DNA of 32,355 bases from Gemmatimonadota bacterium (GTDB lineage: Bacteria; Gemmatimonadota; Gemmatimonadetes; Longimicrobiales; Gaopeijiaceae): NCBI GenBank assembly GCA_022826025.1, contig JAJDVR010000184.1, positions 1 to 32,355 on the forward strand, given 5' to 3'. Under the pieces are notes generated by a model. The model did not search any database, was not told the DNA's origin, and saw nothing but the letters and a program-made list of their open reading frames with translations. Positions 17,930 through 27,693 of the stretch are shown here, piece by piece. The translations under genes and the position numbers were made by a program. Each line of letters opens with the position of its first letter. Within the stretch, counting starts at the first letter, position 1.

Positions 17930-19063
17930 ATGAACCTGCACGAGTTCCAGGCAAGGGAGCTCTTTCGTGACGCGGGCATGCCGGTACCGCGAGGCCGCGT
18001 TGCCACCACGCCCGAAGAGGCCGGGGCGATCGCCGTCGACATGGGCGGCGCGGCGGTGGTCAAGGCCCAGGTGCATTCCGGCGGCCGGGGCAAGGCGGGG
18101 GGCGTCAAGCTGGCCGGCACCCCCGAGGAAGCCGAGGCCCACGCGCGCGCCATCCTGGGGATGAAGATCCGTGGGCTCACCGTGCACAAGGTCCTGCTCG
18201 TGCCTGTCGAGAACATCGCCAGCGAGCGCTATGTAGGCATCCTCGTCGACCGGGCCGTGCAGGCGCCGCTCTTCATGGTGTCGCGGGAAGGGGGCGTGGA
18301 CATCGAGGAAGTGGCGGCGACCAATCCAGCCGCCATCACCAGGCTGAGGGTCGACCCGCGCTTCGGCCTCCTACCCCATCAGGCGTACCGGCTGGGGAGA
18401 GCGCTCTTCGACGAACCAGCCCTGTCGCGGCAGTGCGCGACGGTGCTTTCGCAGCTCTACCAGGTGTTCATGCAGAACGGCGCGTCCCTGTGCGAGGTGA
18501 ACCCCCTCATCGCCACGGAGGCCGGGGAGGTGAAGGCCATCGACGCCAAGGTCACCATCGACGGCAACGAGCTCTTCCGCCGGCCGGCCCTGGAGTCCAT
18601 GCGCGATCTGGACGCCGAACCCGCCGCGGAAACGCGCGCGCGCGCAGCCGGCCTCAGCTTCGTGAAGCTCGACGGCAACGTGGGGTGCTGCGTCAACGGA
18701 GCCGGGCTGGCGATGGCCACCATGGACCTGGTCAAGTACTACGGCGGCGAGCCGGCCAACTTCCTCGACATCGGCGGATCGTCCAACCCCGACAAGGTCG
18801 TGGCCGCGCTGGAGATCATCACGGCCGATCCCAGCGTTCAGGTGATCCTGGTCAACATCTTCGGCGGCATCACTCGTTGCGACGACGTGGCGCGCGGGAT
18901 CGTCGAGGCAACGAAGCGCGCCGACATCCGCGCACCCATCCTCATCCGCCTGACGGGCACCAACGAAGCCAGAGCCAGGGACATCCTCGCAGCCGAGGGC
19001 TTCTCCGCCTTCACTTCGATGGACGACGTCGTGCGGGCGGCGGTGAAGAGGGCCGCGGCGTGA
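17930..19063 (+). CDS. sucC: Succinate-CoA ligase (ADP-forming) subunit beta
   Basis: MNLHEFQARELF, KAQVHSGGRGKAGGVK, CEVNPLI, VNIFGGITRCDDVARGI. Confidence 0.96.
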   Translation: MNLHEFQARELFRDAGMPVPRGRVATTPEEAGAIAVDMGGAAVVKAQVHSGGRGKAGGVKLAGTPEEAEAHARAILGMKIRGLTVHKVLLVPVENIASERYVGILVDRAVQAPLFMVSREGGVDIEEVAATNPAAITRLRVDPRFGLLPHQAYRLGRALFDEPALSRQCATVLSQLYQVFMQNGASLCEVNPLIATEAGEVKAIDAKVTIDGNELFRRPALESMRDLDAEPAAETRARAAGLSFVKLDGNVGCCVNGAGLAMATMDLVKYYGGEPANFLDIGGSSNPDKVVAALEIITADPSVQVILVNIFGGITRCDDVARGIVEATKRADIRAPILIRLTGTNEARARDILAAEGFSAFTSMDDVVRAAVKRAAA

Positions 19064-19123
19064 CGCTCTTCATTCCGCAACAGCCCTTCGCGGACTCCCT
19101 CCCACAACCCACGGTCCCGCTCC

Positions 19124-20008
19124 ATGTCGATCTTCGTTGACGAATCCACGCGCGTGGTGGTCCAGGGGATCACCGGCCGCGACGGGTCCTTCCACACCGC
19201 CAGGATGATCGACTACGGCACGCGCGTGGTCGCGGGGGTAACACCGGGAAAGGGAGGCCGCGTGATCGAGGGTCCGGGAGGCGCGCGCGTGCCCGTTTTC
19301 GACACGATGAACGATGCGGTCGCGGAATCGGGAGCGAACGCCTCCGCGATCTATGTGCCGCCGCCCTTCGCCGCCAGCGCGATCATGGAGGCCGCGGAAT
19401 CGGGCGTCGAGTTCATCGTCTGCATCACCGAGGGCGTTCCGGTGCTCGACATGACGCGCGCCTACGCCTTCGTCGCCGACCGTGGCGTCCGACTGCTGGG
19501 ACCCAATTGCCCGGGGGTGATCTCGCCGGGCAAGGCCACGGTGGGCATCATCTCCGGCGACATCGTGACACCCGGTCCCGTGGGCGTGGTGTCGCGCTCG
19601 GGCACGCTCACCTACGAGGCGGTCGGACAGCTCACCGGGGCGGGCATCGGCCAGACCACCTGCGTCGGCATCGGGGGAGACCCCATCATCGGCACCAACT
19701 TCATCGACTGCCTCAAGGCCTTCGCCGAAGACGGGGAAACGAGGGCGGTCGTGATGATCGGCGAGATCGGGGGCACGGACGAGCAGGAGGCGGCCGAATA
19801 CGCCGGCCGCAGCCTCGACTTGCCGGTCGTCGGCTTCATCGCGGGCCAGACCGCGCCTCCGGGCCGCCGCATGGGACACGCGGGAGCCATCATCAGTGGC
19901 TCCTCCGGAACCGCGGAAGAGAAGATCAGGGCCTTCCGCGAGAACGGGATCGGCGTCGCACGGCGGCCGGTCGACATCGTACACCTCACCCGGGAAGCCC
20001 TGCGATGA
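19124..20008 (+). CDS. sucD: Succinate-CoA ligase subunit alpha
   Basis: [77 protein letters not shown]. Confidence 0.97.
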   Translation: MSIFVDESTRVVVQGITGRDGSFHTARMIDYGTRVVAGVTPGKGGRVIEGPGGARVPVFDTMNDAVAESGANASAIYVPPPFAASAIMEAAESGVEFIVCITEGVPVLDMTRAYAFVADRGVRLLGPNCPGVISPGKATVGIISGDIVTPGPVGVVSRSGTLTYEAVGQLTGAGIGQTTCVGIGGDPIIGTNFIDCLKAFAEDGETRAVVMIGEIGGTDEQEAAEYAGRSLDLPVVGFIAGQTAPPGRRMGHAGAIISGSSGTAEEKIRAFRENGIGVARRPVDIVHLTREALR

Positions 20009-20430
20009 GCCTGACACTCGCGATCATCAAGCCCGACGCGGTCGCTTCGGGAAAGACCGGGGCCATCCTGGCCCACCTGGAGGGAGCGGGTTTCCGCATT
20101 CGCTCCCTGCGCATGACGCAGCTCTCCCGGACACAGGCCGCGGCCTTCTACGCGGTTCATCGGGCGCGGCCTTTCTTCAACTCGCTGGTCGCCTTCATGA
20201 CCTCCGGCCCCATCGTGCCCCTGGTCCTCGAGGCCGAGGACGCCGTGGCCCGGTTTCGCGAGGCCATCGGAGCGACGGACCCCGCCGAGGCCGCTCCCGG
20301 AACCGTCCGCGCGCTCTACGCGGAGTCGAAGGAGCGCAACGCCGTCCACGGGTCCGATTCGGACGCCAACGCCGCGCTCGAGATCGACTTCTTCTTTTCT
20401 CGTCACGAGAGGCTGACAGTCGGTGGATGA
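20005..20430 (+). CDS. ndk: Nucleoside diphosphate kinase
   Basis: [37 protein letters not shown] overlap with sucD. Confidence 0.96.
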   Translation: MSLTLAIIKPDAVASGKTGAILAHLEGAGFRIRSLRMTQLSRTQAAAFYAVHRARPFFNSLVAFMTSGPIVPLVLEAEDAVARFREAIGATDPAEAAPGTVRALYAESKERNAVHGSDSDANAALEIDFFFSRHERLTVGG

Positions 20431-20440
20431 CTCCGCTCGA

Positions 20441-20475
20441 ATGCCGGGGCAGTTCGTCCGGAGGCTGTCCGGCAT
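20441..20475 (+). terminator. Stem-loop downstream of ndk, possible terminator
   Basis: atgccgg...ccggcat 7-bp inverted repeat with inner cag/ctg pairing, 10 nt after the ndk stop; no clear U-tract. Confidence 0.4.
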
Positions 20476-20482
20476 CGCCGCG

Positions 20483-20512
20483 TTGACGCAGGACCGTGGG
20501 CAACGCTAGCTT
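20483..20512 (+). promoter_or_regulatory. Candidate promoter for yceD-rpmF-plsX-fab cluster
   Basis: TTGACG (20483-20488), 18-nt spacer, TAGCTT (20507-20512); ATG of the next CDS is at 20521. Confidence 0.4.
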
Positions 20513-20520
20513 TTTACGCT

Positions 20521-21033
20521 ATGCTGCACTTGAACTTGAATGCGCTCGAACGTACGGGTACGCTCCAGTTGCGAGCGGCGTGCCCAGCCGCTGATTTCGT
20601 CCTCGCGGGACGGGGTCCGGAGCTGTCCGGGCCCGTCAGCGTGACTCTGACCGCGAGGTCCATGGCCGCGGGCCAGGTGATGGTCCAGGGAAGGATGTCG
20701 ACCACCCTGGCGCAGGTGTGCCGGCGCTGTCTGGAACCCGTCGCGCAGCCGTTTGCGCTGCCGATCCGATTCGTTTTCGTCCCCGACGATGAATGGGACT
20801 GCCAGGACGATGGGGAAGTGCACACCTTCCCCGCGCACCTGGCCGAACTCGACATCGCCGGCCCGCTGCGGGAGGAGTTCGCGCTGGCGGCACCGATGTA
20901 CGTGGAATGCCGCCCCGACTGCCGGGGACTGTGTCCGGCGTGCGGCTCAAACCGAAACACGGTCCGGTGCGATTGCTCGCCACCGGATGTCGATGCCCGA
21001 TGGGAGAAGCTGCGGGCTCTCACGAATCACTAA
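20521..21033 (+). CDS. yceD: DUF177 / YceD family protein
   Basis: QVCRRCLEPVAQPF and ECRPDCRGLCPACGSN cysteine motifs; directly upstream of rpmF, the usual location. Confidence 0.88.
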   Translation: MLHLNLNALERTGTLQLRAACPAADFVLAGRGPELSGPVSVTLTARSMAAGQVMVQGRMSTTLAQVCRRCLEPVAQPFALPIRFVFVPDDEWDCQDDGEVHTFPAHLAELDIAGPLREEFALAAPMYVECRPDCRGLCPACGSNRNTVRCDCSPPDVDARWEKLRALTNH

Positions 21034-21045
21034 GACGAAGAAACC

Positions 21046-21228
21046 ATGGCCGTACCGAAGCGTCGTACATCCAAGCAGCGGCAGCGCAAGCGCCGCACGC
21101 ACCATCGAGCCGAACCTGTCGTGGTGTGGACCTGCCCGCGCTGCGGCGATCCGCAGATCCCGCACCGGGTGTGTCCCACCTGCGGCTACTACCGGGATCG
21201 TCCGGTCATCGAAGTCGAGCTGGACTGA
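21046..21228 (+). CDS. rpmF: 50S ribosomal protein L32
   Basis: MAVPKRRTSKQRQRKRRTHH, CPRCGDPQIPHRVCPTCGYYRDRPV. Confidence 0.96.
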   Translation: MAVPKRRTSKQRQRKRRTHHRAEPVVVWTCPRCGDPQIPHRVCPTCGYYRDRPVIEVELD

Positions 21229-21253
21229 CCACGCCGGCGGCGACCGGTCCACC

Positions 21254-22243
21254 ATGAGAATCGCGCTCGACGCCATGGGCAGCGACGGCGCCCCCGCGAC
21301 CGAAGTCGCCGGAGCGCTGCACGCCCTTTCGCACGAAGCCGGCGATGTGACCGTCGTCCTGGTGGGAGACCGCGCGCGGATCGCGGCGCAACTGGACCGC
21401 CATGGCGCCTCCGAGGGCGGGCGGCTGGAGATCGTCCATGCCGCGGAGCGGGTTTCCCCCAACGAGTCCCCCGCAGCCGTCGTGCGCCGCAAGCCCGGCT
21501 CGTCCCTCGTGACCGGAGTCGGGCTCCATCGCAGGGGCCGGGTGGACGCCTTCGTCAGCGCCGGACCGACGGGTGCGGTGATGGCGGCGTCGGTGTTTCT
21601 GCTCAAGCGCCTGCCGGGAGTGGACCGGCCCGCCGTCGGGACCCTCATGCCCACCACCAGCCGGGCGCACATGCTGATGCTGGACGCCGGGGCCAATGTG
21701 GACTGCCGGCCCCTCCACCTCCTGCAGTTTGCATTTCTCGGCCACGTCTATGCACAGGACCTGATGGGGAGATCGAAGCCCCGCATCGGGCTGCTCAACA
21801 TCGGCTCCGAGCCGGAGAAGGGTAACGAACGCACGGTGGAGGCGTACCGTCTTCTCAGCCAGAGCGGGCTCAACTTCATCGGCAACGTCGAAGGGCGCGA
21901 CATCATCCACGGCCGTTGCGACGTACTGGTCACCGACGGATTCGCCGGCAACGTACTTCTCAAGTTCTACGAGTCGGTGGCAGGGTTCGTAATCCGGGTG
22001 ATGGACCGCGAGCAGGAGCGCATCCGCACACCACTGGACCGCTCGACCATCGAAATCCTCGACTACGCCGAATACGGGGGCGCTCCGCTCCTGGGAGTAA
22101 ACGGCGTGTCCGTCATCTGCCACGGCAGATCGCCGCCCAAGGCCATCGGCAAGGCCATCGGCGTGGCGGCCAAGGCCGTAAGGACTTCCATGATCGGGCA
22201 TATCGCCCGCTACCTGGCCGAGACCGCGGCACGCATCCCATGA
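21254..22243 (+). CDS. plsX: Phosphate acyltransferase PlsX
   Basis: MRIALDAMGSDGAP, FVSAGPTGAVMAAS, GLLNIGSEPEKGN, VTDGFAGNVLLK. Start is internal to the ORF-track ORF. Confidence 0.95.
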   Translation: MRIALDAMGSDGAPATEVAGALHALSHEAGDVTVVLVGDRARIAAQLDRHGASEGGRLEIVHAAERVSPNESPAAVVRRKPGSSLVTGVGLHRRGRVDAFVSAGPTGAVMAASVFLLKRLPGVDRPAVGTLMPTTSRAHMLMLDAGANVDCRPLHLLQFAFLGHVYAQDLMGRSKPRIGLLNIGSEPEKGNERTVEAYRLLSQSGLNFIGNVEGRDIIHGRCDVLVTDGFAGNVLLKFYESVAGFVIRVMDREQERIRTPLDRSTIEILDYAEYGGAPLLGVNGVSVICHGRSPPKAIGKAIGVAAKAVRTSMIGHIARYLAETAARIP

Positions 22244-23226
22244 CCCGACCCATCAGCGAAGTCGCCAGCACGGGACGGTTCCTCCCGGATCGCGTCCTCA
22301 CCAACGAGGACTGGACGCGCATGGTGGACACGACCGAGCAGTGGATCGTGGAGCACACCGGCATTCACGAGCGCCGCGTCGCGAGCTCGTGCACCTCCGT
22401 GTGCGACATGGGCGTTGCCGCGGCGGAGCAGGCTCTCGAGCGGGCCGGGGTCAGCGCCGGGGACGTGGACCTGCTGCTGGTCTCCACCGCCACGCCCGAC
22501 AGGCTGCTGCCCTCCACCGCGTGCGACATTCAGGCCCGGCTGGGCGCGAACGGGGCGGCGGCCATGGACATCTCCGCGGCCTGCACCGGATACCTCTACA
22601 TCCTGGCCCTGGCGGAGGGCTACATCGCCAGCGGCATGGGCGAGGTGGTCCTGGTGGTGTCCACCGAGAAGATGACGTCGATCATGGACTGGGAGGACCG
22701 GTCGACGGCGGTGCTGTTCGGGGACGGGGCGGGCGCCAGCGTTATCCGCCGCGCGACCGGCGACCGGGGGATTCTCGCCAACGACATCCGGTCGGACGGG
22801 AAGCTCGCGGACCTGCTTCAGAGGCCGGGCGGAGGCGCCCTCCGACCCTTCGACGAATCCGTCCTCGCGGATCGGTCCCACCTGCTGCTCATGGAAGGCC
22901 GGGAGGTATTCAAGAACGCGGTGCGGGCGATGTCCAGGTCGTCCCGCCTCGCCATCCGGCAGGCCGGCTGGGAGGCGGACGACGTCGACCTCCTGATCCC
23001 CCACCAGGCCAACATCCGCATCATCGAGGCGACCGCCCGCTACGCGCGCGTTCCCATGGAAAAGGTGTACGTCAACGTCCACCGCTATGGCAACATCAGC
23101 TCGGCGACGGTTCCGGTCGCGCTCGACGAAGCGCTGGAGCGGGGCCGCATCGGACCCGGATCCAACGTCCTGCTGGTCGCTTTCGGGGCGGGCCTCACGT
23201 GGGGCGCCACGGCCCTCCGCGTGTAG
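22240..23226 (+). CDS. fabH: 3-oxoacyl-ACP synthase III
   Basis: TEQWIVEHTGIHERR, AMDISAACTGYLYILALA, IPHQANIRII, YGNISSATVPVAL; ATGA overlap with plsX. Confidence 0.96.
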   Translation: MTRPISEVASTGRFLPDRVLTNEDWTRMVDTTEQWIVEHTGIHERRVASSCTSVCDMGVAAAEQALERAGVSAGDVDLLLVSTATPDRLLPSTACDIQARLGANGAAAMDISAACTGYLYILALAEGYIASGMGEVVLVVSTEKMTSIMDWEDRSTAVLFGDGAGASVIRRATGDRGILANDIRSDGKLADLLQRPGGGALRPFDESVLADRSHLLLMEGREVFKNAVRAMSRSSRLAIRQAGWEADDVDLLIPHQANIRIIEATARYARVPMEKVYVNVHRYGNISSATVPVALDEALERGRIGPGSNVLLVAFGAGLTWGATALRV

Positions 23227-23252
23227 CGGCCGCTGCCGTCGATCGTCGTCAG

Positions 23253-24203
23253 GTGTCACTGGCTCTCCTCTTCCCCGGGCAGGGGTCACAGGTCCCCGGG
23301 ATGGGACACGACCTCGCAGCCGCCTATCCGGAGGCTGCGCGGGTCTTTGAGCGCGCGGACGACATCCTCGGATTCTCCCTCTCGCGCCTCGCCTGGGAAG
23401 GCCCCGAGGACCAGCTGCTGCAGACGCACAACGCACAGCCCGCGATCCTGGTCCATTCCCTCGCCGCACTCGCGGTCCTGAGGCCGCGACTGGGACCCAT
23501 CGCCTGCGCCGCGGGGCATTCGCTGGGCGAACTCTCCGCCCACGCGGCCGCAGGTACTCTCGGGTTCGAGGATGCCGTGCACGCCGTGCGGCGCAGAGGC
23601 GAGCTGATGCGGGAAGCGGGGCGCGCCCGCCCGGGGGCCATGGCGGCCATCCTGGGCCTGGGGGAACCCGAGCTGCGCGAAGCGTGCCGGGCCGTGTCCA
23701 GGAAGGGGCTGGTCTGTGTTCCGGCCAACTTCAACGCCCCCGGGCAGATCGTGGTCAGCGGGGATGCGGAGGCGATCGACGAGGTCCTGGTGCACGCCAG
23801 GCAAGCCGGTGCCCGGCGGGCCGTGCGCCTGGCCGTGTCCGGCGCTTTTCATTCGCCACTCATGGCCGGGGCGGAGGAGGGTTTGCGGAAGTGTTTCCGC
23901 AACCTATCTTTCGGACCGCCCGAGTTTCCGGTCTTTTCGAACGTGACCGCCGGGGCCGTCCGGGATCCCGGCCTCGCGCGTCGGCTGTTGGTCCGGCAGC
24001 TCACCTCTCCGGTATTGTGGTCCCAATCAGTCAGGTCAATGGTCGAAAGCGGGGTGGAGCGATTCGTCGAGATCGGTCCCGGGTCCGTGCTGCGCGGATT
24101 GAGCCGGCGCAACGCCCGGGGCGTCAAGGCCGTCTGCGTGGGCACGGCAGGCGCCGTCCGGAAGCTGTTCCCCGACCCCGTCGCGGCCGGGAGCACGCCA
24201 TGA
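23253..24203 (+). CDS. fabD: Malonyl-CoA:ACP transacylase
   Basis: GTG start; LALLFPGQGSQVPGMGHDL, AAGHSLGELSAHAAAG, VSGAFHSPLMAGAEEGL, FVEIGPGSVLRGL. Confidence 0.95.
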   Translation: MSLALLFPGQGSQVPGMGHDLAAAYPEAARVFERADDILGFSLSRLAWEGPEDQLLQTHNAQPAILVHSLAALAVLRPRLGPIACAAGHSLGELSAHAAAGTLGFEDAVHAVRRRGELMREAGRARPGAMAAILGLGEPELREACRAVSRKGLVCVPANFNAPGQIVVSGDAEAIDEVLVHARQAGARRAVRLAVSGAFHSPLMAGAEEGLRKCFRNLSFGPPEFPVFSNVTAGAVRDPGLARRLLVRQLTSPVLWSQSVRSMVESGVERFVEIGPGSVLRGLSRRNARGVKAVCVGTAGAVRKLFPDPVAAGSTP

Positions 24204-24940
24204 GCGGCGCGCTGGCCGGACAGACCGCGCTGGTAACCGGCGGATCGCGGGGCATAGGGTACGCGATATCACAGGTCCTCGCGCGAGACGGGGCCCAGGT
24301 GGCCATCGTGGACATCGACGAAGAAGGGGCCGTCTCCGCCGCCGCCCGACTCGAGGGCGCCGGTCACGCCGGCTACTTCTGCGATGTCGGAGATCCGGGG
24401 CAGTGCAGCGCTACCGTCGCCGCGGTGACCAGGGCCCAGGGCATCGTGACGATTCTGATCAACAACGCGGGGATCACCCGGGACAATCTTCTCCTGCGCA
24501 TGAAGGACGAGGACTGGGATGCGGTGATCAGGGTCAACCTCACGGGCGCCTTCAACATGACCCGCGCCGCGTGCAGAGGCATGATGAAGCGCCGATCCGG
24601 CTCCATCGTCAACATCAGTTCCGTAATCGGCCTGATGGGCAATGCCGGTCAGACCAACTACGGGGCCTCCAAGGCGGGGCTGGTGGGGCTCACCAAGAGC
24701 GTCGCCCGCGAGCTTGCCAAGCGCGGAGTGCGCTGCAACGCGGTCGCGCCCGGGTACATCGCGACGGACATGACCGCCGGCCTGGACGAACGCACCACCG
24801 GAGAGCTCGGGGCGCGCATCCCGATGGGCAGGCTGGGAGAGCCCTCCGACGTTGCCGACGTTGTGCGGTTTCTCGCTGGACCGGAAGCCCGATACGTTAC
24901 CGGTCAGGTCCTGGCCGTGGACGGCGGCATGGCGATGTAG
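24200..24940 (+). CDS. fabG: 3-oxoacyl-ACP reductase
   Basis: ALVTGGSRGIGYAIS, INNAGITRDNLLLRMKDEDWDAV, NYGASKAGLVGLTKS; ATGA overlap with fabD. Confidence 0.96.
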   Translation: MSGALAGQTALVTGGSRGIGYAISQVLARDGAQVAIVDIDEEGAVSAAARLEGAGHAGYFCDVGDPGQCSATVAAVTRAQGIVTILINNAGITRDNLLLRMKDEDWDAVIRVNLTGAFNMTRAACRGMMKRRSGSIVNISSVIGLMGNAGQTNYGASKAGLVGLTKSVARELAKRGVRCNAVAPGYIATDMTAGLDERTTGELGARIPMGRLGEPSDVADVVRFLAGPEARYVTGQVLAVDGGMAM

Positions 24941-24995
24941 CCCGATGATCACTCATTAGCGGCGGAAGACCGCAACACAAGGGAGGAACAGGGAG

Positions 24996-25238
24996 ATGGC
25001 GGACAGCATCGAGGGCCGGGTCAAGGACATCATCGTCACTGAACTCGGCGTCGAGGAGGATCAGGTCACGAGCGAGGCTTCGTTCATGGAGGATCTCGGA
25101 GCCGATTCGCTGGACACCGTGGAGCTGGTGATGGCCTTTGAGGAGGAGTTCGGAATCGACATTCCGGACTCCGATGCCGAGCAGATGCGCACCGTGGGCG
25201 ACGCGATCGGCTACATTCGCAAGGCCGCCGCATCCTGA
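24996..25238 (+). CDS. acpP: Acyl carrier protein
   Basis: [35 protein letters not shown] with the phosphopantetheine DSL serine; preceded by a purine-rich gggaggaacaggga RBS. Confidence 0.97.
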   Translation: MADSIEGRVKDIIVTELGVEEDQVTSEASFMEDLGADSLDTVELVMAFEEEFGIDIPDSDAEQMRTVGDAIGYIRKAAAS

Positions 25239-25278
25239 CCCCTCTGCGCGGGAGAGGCGCCGCACGGCGCGAAGACAC

Positions 25279-26565
25279 ATGAGCGGCCCTTCGGAGAACG
25301 GTACCGCCCGGGCAGGCCGGCGGGTTGTCGTCACCGGCATCGGGATGATCACTCCCCTCGGCAACGACGTCCCGTCTTCCTGGACTGCCCTGCTGGCCGG
25401 CACGAATGGCGGCGGCCCGATCACCCACTTCGACCCCGACGACCGCTTTGCGACCCGGATCGCGTGCGAAGTCAGGGATTTCGATCCCTCCGCGCACCTG
25501 AACAAGCGGGAGATGCGGCGCTACGACCGCTTCGCGCAATTCGCCGTGGTTGCCGCTGTGGAGGCCATGGCCTCCGCGGGGCTGGAGGGCTGCCCGCCCG
25601 GTGTGCGCCCGGAACGCTTCGGCGTGATCATCGGCAGCGGGATCGGCGGCGTCGACACGTACGAGACCCAGGTCCGCAAGCTGGTGAAGTTCGGGCCGCG
25701 CCGCATCAGTCCCTTCTTCGTTCCGATGTTCATTCCCAACATCGGCTCGGGGCTGGTTTCGATTCGTTACGGCGCCCAGGGTCCGAACCACTCCACCGTG
25801 TCGGCGTGTTCCTCCGGGGCGCACGCCATCGGCGACGCCCTCCGCGTCATCCAGCGAGGGGACGCCGACGTGATGGTGGCCGGGGGCGCGGAAGCCGCCA
25901 TCGTGCCCATCTCAATCGCCGGCTTCGCCTCCATGAAGGCGATGTCCAGACGCAACGACACCCCGGAAACCGCGAGCCGCCCCTTCGACGCCACCCGTGA
26001 CGGCTTCGTCATCGGAGAGGGCGCGGGCTGCCTGGTGCTCGAGTCGCTCGACACCGCCGAGGCGCGGGGAGCGCGCATTCTGGGGGAGGTCGCGGGTTGC
26101 GGCGCCACCGCGGACGCCTACCACATCACCGCGCCGGTTCCGGGAGGGGCGGGAGCCCAGCAGGCCATGCGGCTGGCGCTGGAGGACGGGGGAATCGCGC
26201 CGGAGGAGGTCGGCTACATCAACGCGCACGGCACGTCGACCCCCTACAACGACGAGGTCGAGACGGCCGCCATCAAGGCGGTGCTGGGGGAAGAAGCGGC
26301 CCGGGCGGCCATCGTGGGCGGCACCAAGTCGATGACGGGGCACACGCTGGGTGCGGCGGGCGCGATCGAGTCGGTCATCTCCGTGATGGTGCTGATGGAG
26401 GGCCGGATCCCCCCCACGACCAACTACGAGCACCCCGACCCCGAGTGCGACCTCGACTACGCCACCGACGGCATGGTCGAGAGACCTGTCGAGGCCGCCC
26501 TCTCCAACTCGTTTGGTTTCGGAGGGCACAACGTATGTCTCGCCTTCCGGCGCTGGCACGCCTGA
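25279..26565 (+). CDS. fabF: 3-oxoacyl-ACP synthase II
   Basis: VVVTGIGMITPLGND, STVSACSSGAHAIGDA, NAHGTSTPYND, KSMTGHTLGAAGAIE. True start is inside the ORF-track ORF. Confidence 0.96.
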   Translation: MSGPSENGTARAGRRVVVTGIGMITPLGNDVPSSWTALLAGTNGGGPITHFDPDDRFATRIACEVRDFDPSAHLNKREMRRYDRFAQFAVVAAVEAMASAGLEGCPPGVRPERFGVIIGSGIGGVDTYETQVRKLVKFGPRRISPFFVPMFIPNIGSGLVSIRYGAQGPNHSTVSACSSGAHAIGDALRVIQRGDADVMVAGGAEAAIVPISIAGFASMKAMSRRNDTPETASRPFDATRDGFVIGEGAGCLVLESLDTAEARGARILGEVAGCGATADAYHITAPVPGGAGAQQAMRLALEDGGIAPEEVGYINAHGTSTPYNDEVETAAIKAVLGEEAARAAIVGGTKSMTGHTLGAAGAIESVISVMVLMEGRIPPTTNYEHPDPECDLDYATDGMVERPVEAALSNSFGFGGHNVCLAFRRWHA

Positions 26566-26596
26566 GCGAGCCCGTCCGCGCCTCCCGGGGCCCGCC

Positions 26597-27118
26597 ATGA
26601 GAGTGGGCACGGGATACGATTCCCACCGCTTCGACCCGGACCGGAAGCTGATTCTGGGAGGCGTCGAGATCCCCGGGGTTCCGGGGCTGGCCGGCCATTC
26701 CGATGGCGATGCAGTGGCCCATGCCGTCACCGATGCCCTGCTCGGAGCCGCGGCCGAAGGCGACATCGGAAGCCACTTTCCCCCGGGAGATCCGCGCTGG
26801 CGCGACGCCGACTCCATGGACCTGCTCGGCCGGGTGGTCGCTCTCCTCCGGCGGCGCGGAATGCGGGCGATCAACGTGGACGTGACCGTGATCTGCGAAG
26901 CACCCCGCATCGGACCGCACTCGGCCGGAATGCGCGCGCGCATCGCTGATGTGCTCGGGGTCGGGGCGGACGCAGTTTCGATCAAGGGAAAGACGAACGA
27001 GGGAATGGGCTGGATCGGGGCCGGCGAAGGGATCGCCGTGCACGCCGTTGCGCTCATCGGGGAGGAGGCAACATGGACGCGACGCTCGATTTCCTCGCGT
27101 CACTCCCCGCCGGGCTGA
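26597..27118 (+). CDS. ispF: 2-C-methyl-D-erythritol 2,4-cyclodiphosphate synthase
   Basis: MRVGTGYDSHRF, GHSDGDAVAHAVTDALLGAAAEGDIGSHFPP, KGKTNEGMGWIGAGEGIA. Confidence 0.95.
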   Translation: MRVGTGYDSHRFDPDRKLILGGVEIPGVPGLAGHSDGDAVAHAVTDALLGAAAEGDIGSHFPPGDPRWRDADSMDLLGRVVALLRRRGMRAINVDVTVICEAPRIGPHSAGMRARIADVLGVGADAVSIKGKTNEGMGWIGAGEGIAVHAVALIGEEATWTRRSISSRHSPPG

Positions 27119-27693
27119 CCTACCTGGTGCTGGGAGCGGGAGCAGCCCTCGAAAACATCGTGCCCCCGGTTCCCGCCGACACGTTCATCCTGCTGGGAGG
27201 CTTCCTGGCCGTGCGCGGCCCGGCGGATGTGGTGGTGGTCTTTCTGGTGACCTGGCTGGCCAACACCGCCGGCGCTCTGCTCGTCTACGGGGCGGGGCAT
27301 CGCTTCGGCCCGCCGTTCTTCGAGGCCCGGTTCGGCCGGCTGCTTCTTCAGCCGGAGCAACTCGCGCGCCTGCGGCGCTTCTACCGGACGCGGGGAACGC
27401 CGGCCATCTTCTTCGCCCGCTTTCTTCCCGGGCTGCGCGCGGTCGTGCCTGCTTTCGCGGGGGTCGCCCGGCTGTCCCTTCCCTCCGTCGCCGTGCCGGT
27501 AGCGGCGGCTTCCGCCATCTGGTACGGCGGGCTGGTCTGGCTGGGATCGATTGCCGGGGAGAACGTCGACACCATACTCGAGTGGTACGCGACCGCCAAC
27601 CGCCTCCTGCTGGTCGTCGCGACGGCGGTCGTCGCGGTGATCCTGCTGGCGTGGCATCGCACCCGCCGGCGGGCATCCGATTCCGGGAAATGA
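27073..27693 (+). CDS. DedA family membrane protein
   Basis: ALENIVPPVPADTFILLGGFLA, FFARFLPGLRAVVPAFAGVARLSLPSVAV; overlaps the ispF 3' end by 46 nt. Confidence 0.88.
   Translation: MDATLDFLASLPAGLTYLVLGAGAALENIVPPVPADTFILLGGFLAVRGPADVVVVFLVTWLANTAGALLVYGAGHRFGPPFFEARFGRLLLQPEQLARLRRFYRTRGTPAIFFARFLPGLRAVVPAFAGVARLSLPSVAVPVAAASAIWYGGLVWLGSIAGENVDTILEWYATANRLLLVVATAVVAVILLAWHRTRRRASDSGK

Noticed and set aside
18631-18645. CG dinucleotide run (acgcgcgcgcgcag) inside sucC
   Set aside because: Encodes in-frame Thr-Arg-Ala-Arg-Ala codons; expected from GC-biased coding sequence.
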